The notes under the pieces: generated by a model
Database searches by the model: none
The model's input: the letters and a program-made list of their open reading frames with translations, nothing else
Told to the model about the DNA's origin: nothing
Program-made: the position numbers and the translations under genes
Source: Nitrospirota bacterium
Lineage (GTDB): Bacteria; Nitrospirota; Nitrospiria; Nitrospirales; Nitrospiraceae
Direction: 5' to 3'
NCBI GenBank assembly: GCA_004296885.1
Contig: SCVN01000016.1
Location: forward strand, 310,001 to 374,000
Length of the DNA: 64,000 nucleotides
Shown here: piece after piece, positions 61,056 through 64,000 of the stretch
Layout: each line of letters starts with the position of its first letter
Numbering within the stretch: the stretch's first letter is position 1

Positions 61056-61760
61056 ATGACATGCAATCGAATTGCTTGCGCTGGAATCCTTTTCGCTCTA
61101 TTGGTTGGCTGCACCACTAAAACCGCTGACAGCGATGGGATAACCGAGCACTTTCTATGGCCCTGGGAAAAGGTAACTCAGTTTTGTGATCGCAACGACA
61201 AGTATCAACAATGGATGGCAGAAGCTCTGGAGTCAGATCAGAAGCAGCAGATGGTCAAGTTAGTGCAGTGGACAAGGAAGAAGGTTGTATTGAAGCAGGG
61301 AGCTAAGGAAGAGCACATTGCTACGACAATAGAACGTGGCTACGGATCGTCTTACCAACAAGCTGAAGTCTTCTCATTGCTGGCAGCGTATATGGGCTAC
61401 GAGGTTCGTTGGGCAGGGGCTCAGCCACCAGTCGCAGCTAAAAATCATGCTCACCTGATTTTTATGAAAGCGCAGCGGGGCTGGATAGTCATTGATATCA
61501 CGAATGGAGGATGGTTTGAGACGAAGGAGGATCAGATTGCAACTATCAAGGAATTTGAGGATGGAACGCAACTGCACGTTGAGGGAGATATAAAAAAGGC
61601 CATTGCTGGAGACACCATCAAAGGAGACGAGGTGCCTTATCGAGCCTATTTCAGCAACCTTCCTGAAGTATTTAAGGCAGAGGGAAGCTCAATTAGGTCT
61701 CGCAAACAGATGCCGTGCCATCGAATCTATCAGATACTCGGTTTTGAGGAAGAAGGCTAA
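61056..61760 (+). CDS. Transglutaminase-like lipoprotein with Ser in the catalytic Cys position
   Basis: The 234-residue protein has a lipobox-type start (GILFALLVGCTT). The middle matches the transglutaminase core: IERGYGSSYQQAEVFSLLAA, then MGYEVRW, NHAHLIFMKAQRGW and VIDITNGGWF, which provide His and Asp of the triad. The place of the catalytic Cys is Ser99 (GSSYQQA), so ordinary thiol chemistry is not possible. It may be a binding protein or a serine variant. The gene's base composition is poorer in GC than its neighbours, which points to transfer. No neighbour explains it. Confidence 0.6.
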   Translation: MTCNRIACAGILFALLVGCTTKTADSDGITEHFLWPWEKVTQFCDRNDKYQQWMAEALESDQKQQMVKLVQWTRKKVVLKQGAKEEHIATTIERGYGSSYQQAEVFSLLAAYMGYEVRWAGAQPPVAAKNHAHLIFMKAQRGWIVIDITNGGWFETKEDQIATIKEFEDGTQLHVEGDIKKAIAGDTIKGDEVPYRAYFSNLPEVFKAEGSSIRSRKQMPCHRIYQILGFEEEG

Positions 61761-61837
61761 ATTCTAAGAGTGCGGCCGGGATTCGGTCAGTATTCTTAAT
61801 CAGCGGGCCAGGCGTAAGAGACTTTCCTTCAGACTTT

Positions 61838-61959
61838 CGGCTGCTCAAAACGGTCAACCAACAAGGCCGCAGGGAGTCCGGCGACTGAGGCGTATGATTT
61901 GATACGTTACAAGGAGACGGACGACTGAGAACGAAGTTGGGGGCCATTTTCAGCAGCCG
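61838..61959. repeat. Palindromic MITE-like element, copy 2
   Basis: CGGCTGCTCAAAACGG (61838-61853) mirrors CCATTTTCAGCAGCCG (61944-61959) with two mismatches. Read on the minus strand, the element opens GAAAATGGCCCCCAACTTCG followed by TTCTC, closely matching copy 1 (GAAAAAAGCCTCCAGCTTTG then TTCTC). It lies in the convergent gap before the Ig/PKD gene. Confidence 0.65.
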
Positions 61960-61961
61960 TG

Positions 61962-63068
61962 CTAGGGTTCGACGATCACATCGACAAACGCCGGCAGGCT
62001 ATCCGCCCCGCTCTTGTCTGTGACACGCAGCCTGAAGCGGTACAGTCGTTTCTCGGAGACTTGCGGAGCCAGGAAGCTGGCCCTGGGCATGTTGACGTCC
62101 AGCAGCGGCACCTTGCTCCCGCGCACCTGGCTCCAGGAATAAAACAGCGCTTCGCCTTCCGGATCGCGGCTGTTCAATCCGTTTAACTCAACTTTTGTCC
62201 CGGCCTTCACGCTCTTGTTCGGGCCTGCGTCCGCAATGGGCGGTTCGTTCGGCTCGTCGTTCACTTCCACCTTCACGTCCAGCGTCGCCTGCTTGCCGCG
62301 GTTGGTCACGGTGATGGCGGCCAGGCCCTTCCCGACGATTTGCAACATCCCGCCTGGCAGGACCTTGATTACTTTGCTGTTGGACGACTGATAGGCTGTG
62401 CCGGCCGAGGGATGGGCGATTGGTCTGGTGACTCCGTCGGCGAACAAGCCGACGACCGGCAGGTCGAAGATCTTGCCGAGCGAGTCGATCTGTCCGTAGC
62501 TGGCTGATTGTCCGGTCCGCCCGAGCTGGAGCGGCTTGTCCGTTTCGAAGTCGATGGAGACCAATTCGGCCTCGGGCTGGACTTGTACGAGGATTTCATC
62601 GAACAGGGTGCGGGTTCCCAGCCGACCGCGGGAGATTTCGCCCACGGCCAGCAAGCGCATGGTGCCGATGGCGTCCGATGGGATTCGGAGGGGGCCGCCG
62701 AAGGGGGGACTGTCCTGTGCCGTGGCGACGAGCGAGGCGAGGGCGATGATGGCGCCGCCGGTGCTGTCTTTTTGCCAATAGCGTTCATCGGCGATTTTGT
62801 TCTTGCCGGCCCCCGCTTCTCCCTTGACCTCCTCCTGCTCCACCAGGGTCTCGCTCTGTTCGGCGTACCAATAGTACCGGACCTTGACGACGCCGGTATC
62901 GTGGCCCAGGTCCACTTTCGCCGTGACGGTCTGGCCCGCCTTCAGGACCGCCTGCTCGGCCGGTGTCACGATCTTGAAGGCATATGCAGGCTGTGTCGCG
63001 AGCAAAAGGCAGAAGATGGAAGGCAGAAGGCAGAAGTACCCCGCCCACGTCTGACGCATCACGATCAT
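61962..63068 (-). CDS. Secreted protein with bacterial Ig-like and PKD-like domains
   Basis: The start overlaps the stop of the transporter gene by 4 bp. The 368-residue protein has a signal peptide (GYFCLLPSIFCLLLATQ, cleavage near AYAFK). The first 170 residues have Ig-like strands (FKIVTPAEQAVLKAGQTVTA). A BIG2-like part follows (SKVIKVLPGGMLQIVGKGLA), then a PKD-like domain (PIADAGPNKSVKAGTKVELN and SRDPEGEALFYSWSQVRG). It should sit outside the cytoplasmic membrane and bind a ligand or polymer. Part of its signal peptide is encoded by heptamer repeats. Confidence 0.75.
   Translation of the reverse strand: MIVMRQTWAGYFCLLPSIFCLLLATQPAYAFKIVTPAEQAVLKAGQTVTAKVDLGHDTGVVKVRYYWYAEQSETLVEQEEVKGEAGAGKNKIADERYWQKDSTGGAIIALASLVATAQDSPPFGGPLRIPSDAIGTMRLLAVGEISRGRLGTRTLFDEILVQVQPEAELVSIDFETDKPLQLGRTGQSASYGQIDSLGKIFDLPVVGLFADGVTRPIAHPSAGTAYQSSNSKVIKVLPGGMLQIVGKGLAAITVTNRGKQATLDVKVEVNDEPNEPPIADAGPNKSVKAGTKVELNGLNSRDPEGEALFYSWSQVRGSKVPLLDVNMPRASFLAPQVSEKRLYRFRLRVTDKSGADSLPAFVDVIVEP
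63002..63042. repeat. Degenerate heptamer repeat, locus G, inside a coding region
   Basis: AAGGCAG, AAGATGG, AAGGCAG and AAGGCAG run in 7-base steps within the signal-peptide codons of the Ig/PKD gene. Because 7 is not a multiple of 3, each unit is read in a different frame, and all frames encode hydrophobic residues (CLLPSIFCLLLA). Confidence 0.6.
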
Positions 63069-64000
63069 CGCTCCAAATGGAACGGGACGTCGGTGAGAAT
63101 GACCCGCTCTTTGAACAGCAGCGCCGCCTTCAGCATGAGCGCCCGCTGGTTGTGCAGGATGTTCTGCCACCATTTGGCCGGCAGGATTTCGGGAATGACC
63201 ACCGTCACCCAGCCGTCCGGGTCCTTGTCGAGCAAGTCCTCGATGTACTCCAGCAGCGATCGCATCACCGAGCGGTAGGGAGAATGCAGGAGGATCAGCG
63301 GGACCCCGCAGCCCCATTGGGCCCATTTGATCTGGGTCAGGGCGGTTTCTTCCTTGTCCACGTTGACCATCACGGCGCGGATGTCTCCGGACCGGCCGCG
63401 CGCATAGTCCACGGCCCGAACGACCGCGCGATTCACCCCGCTGATCGGGATGATCACGGTGTTGCGGCGGGGCGGCGGGGGCCGGTGGTCCCGCTCCAGC
63501 GCCACCTGTTCGTCCACCGCGATGTAGTGGGCGTGGATGGCCCGGAACCACATGATGATCAGCGGCAGCAGGGCGATGACGATCCAGGCCCCGTGCAGGA
63601 ACTTCGTGCTGGCGATGATCAGGGTGGCGATGCCGGTCGCGACGGCGCCGATCCCGTTCACGATCAGTTTCTGGCGCCAGCCCGGGCCTCCCTTCACCAG
63701 CCAGCGCTTGACCATGCCGGCCTGCGAGAAGGTAAAGGAGAGGAAGACGCCGACGGCGTAAAGAGGAATCAATGCGTGCGTGTCTCCGTTGAACAGGATG
63801 ATCAGGAGGCAGGAGAAGAGCCCCAGGATGACGATCCCGTTCGAGAAGACCAGCCGGTCGCCCATGATCTGCATCTGGTGCGGCATGTAACTGTCCTTGG
63901 CGAGCAGGGAGGCGAGGCGCGGGAAGCCCGCGAAGCTGCTGTTGGCCGCCAGGATGAGGATCATCATGGTCGAGGCCTGGACCAGGTAGTAGAGCGGGCC
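63065..64000 (-). CDS. APC-superfamily transporter, C-terminal part (cut by window edge)
   Basis: The visible 311 residues are open to the window edge, where GPLYYLVQASTMMILILAAN is still membrane helix. SSFAGFPRLASLLAKDSYMP is the typical inner loop of amino-acid or cation permeases of the APC group; several helices follow. The last third is soluble: NTVIIPISGVNRAVVRAVDY and GWVTVVIPEILPAKWWQNIL look like a universal-stress-protein-type domain. Fusion of a permease and such a domain is known in APC transporters. Substrate is not determinable. The Ig/PKD gene overlaps its stop. Confidence 0.75.
   Translation of the reverse strand, partial: GPLYYLVQASTMMILILAANSSFAGFPRLASLLAKDSYMPHQMQIMGDRLVFSNGIVILGLFSCLLIILFNGDTHALIPLYAVGVFLSFTFSQAGMVKRWLVKGGPGWRQKLIVNGIGAVATGIATLIIASTKFLHGAWIVIALLPLIIMWFRAIHAHYIAVDEQVALERDHRPPPPRRNTVIIPISGVNRAVVRAVDYARGRSGDIRAVMVNVDKEETALTQIKWAQWGCGVPLILLHSPYRSVMRSLLEYIEDLLDKDPDGWVTVVIPEILPAKWWQNILHNQRALMLKAALLFKERVILTDVPFHLER

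Noticed and set aside
1-64000. tRNA, rRNA or CRISPR features
   Set aside because: No T-loop/acceptor pattern, rRNA segment or regularly spaced direct repeat with spacers was found when reading the gaps.

Overview
This 64-kb window is GC-rich and densely coded. Its gene content (glutamate synthase pair, TtuA-like tRNA thiolation enzyme, AmgK/MurU-like pair, many CxxCH and CxxC sensor or envelope proteins, heptamer repeats between genes) fits an environmental Gram-negative bacterium. Nitrospirota, for example Nitrospira, is my best guess, made from general resemblance and not from a database search. No rRNA, tRNA or CRISPR array was found.

Layout. 1-9.5 kb is a plus-strand cell-surface polysaccharide locus: four glycosyltransferases, a glutamine-dependent asparagine synthetase-like amidotransferase, a WecA/TagO-type lipid-carrier phosphotransferase, a UGM/PPO-like flavoprotein and a DegT aminotransferase, most of them overlapping. 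9.7-13.2 kb is a patchwork: a DoxX protein, a lipoprotein, a PIN toxin-antitoxin pair, an AT-rich PD-(D/E)xK nuclease bracketed by REP-like palindromes, and a 182-nt foldable element. 13.2-23.6 kb runs on the minus strand: ilvD, an FNR-type reductase, an envelope-stress block (PepSY, Spy-like, DUF2892, MarC), a DnaJ variant, a TtuA/TtuB-like sulfur-transfer pair, GalT and a GH57 amylase. 23.7-26.1 kb carries a VanZ-like protein and a putative AmgK-MurU pair. 26.1-34.2 kb holds two tandem Cys-rich membrane paralogues, a class III cyclase/HD-GYP fusion, a CopA-type ATPase and an orphan NtrC-type regulator. 34.3-37.2 kb has DUF1015, AMMECR1 and polyprenyl synthase genes. 37.5-43.6 kb is gltB-gltD. 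43.6-46.2 kb has three genes that share one CxxC...CPxC domain. 46.2-51.4 kb includes an FGE-like protein and a small glycosylation operon. 51.5-59.4 kb has a haem-motif beta-barrel protein under a Fur-like promoter with a terminator in its leader, a metallo-beta-lactamase hydrolase, a bifunctional nuclease, an HExxH protein and a haem-sensing SpoIIE/RsbW/STAS partner switch. 59.4-62 kb is a small accessory block (toxin-antitoxin genes and a transglutaminase-like lipoprotein) bracketed by two copies of one palindromic element. The right edge has an Ig/PKD secreted protein and a truncated APC transporter.

Best leads: (i) the Fur-like promoter followed by a terminator about 90 nt later, which could make a RyhB-sized sRNA or an attenuated leader; (ii) the 182-nt structured element downstream of ilvD; (iii) degenerate heptamer repeats in at least eight places, one inside a signal-peptide coding region; (iv) the stand-alone and membrane-tethered CxxC-domain trio; (v) the cyclase/HD-GYP fusion, whose HD histidine is replaced by alanine.
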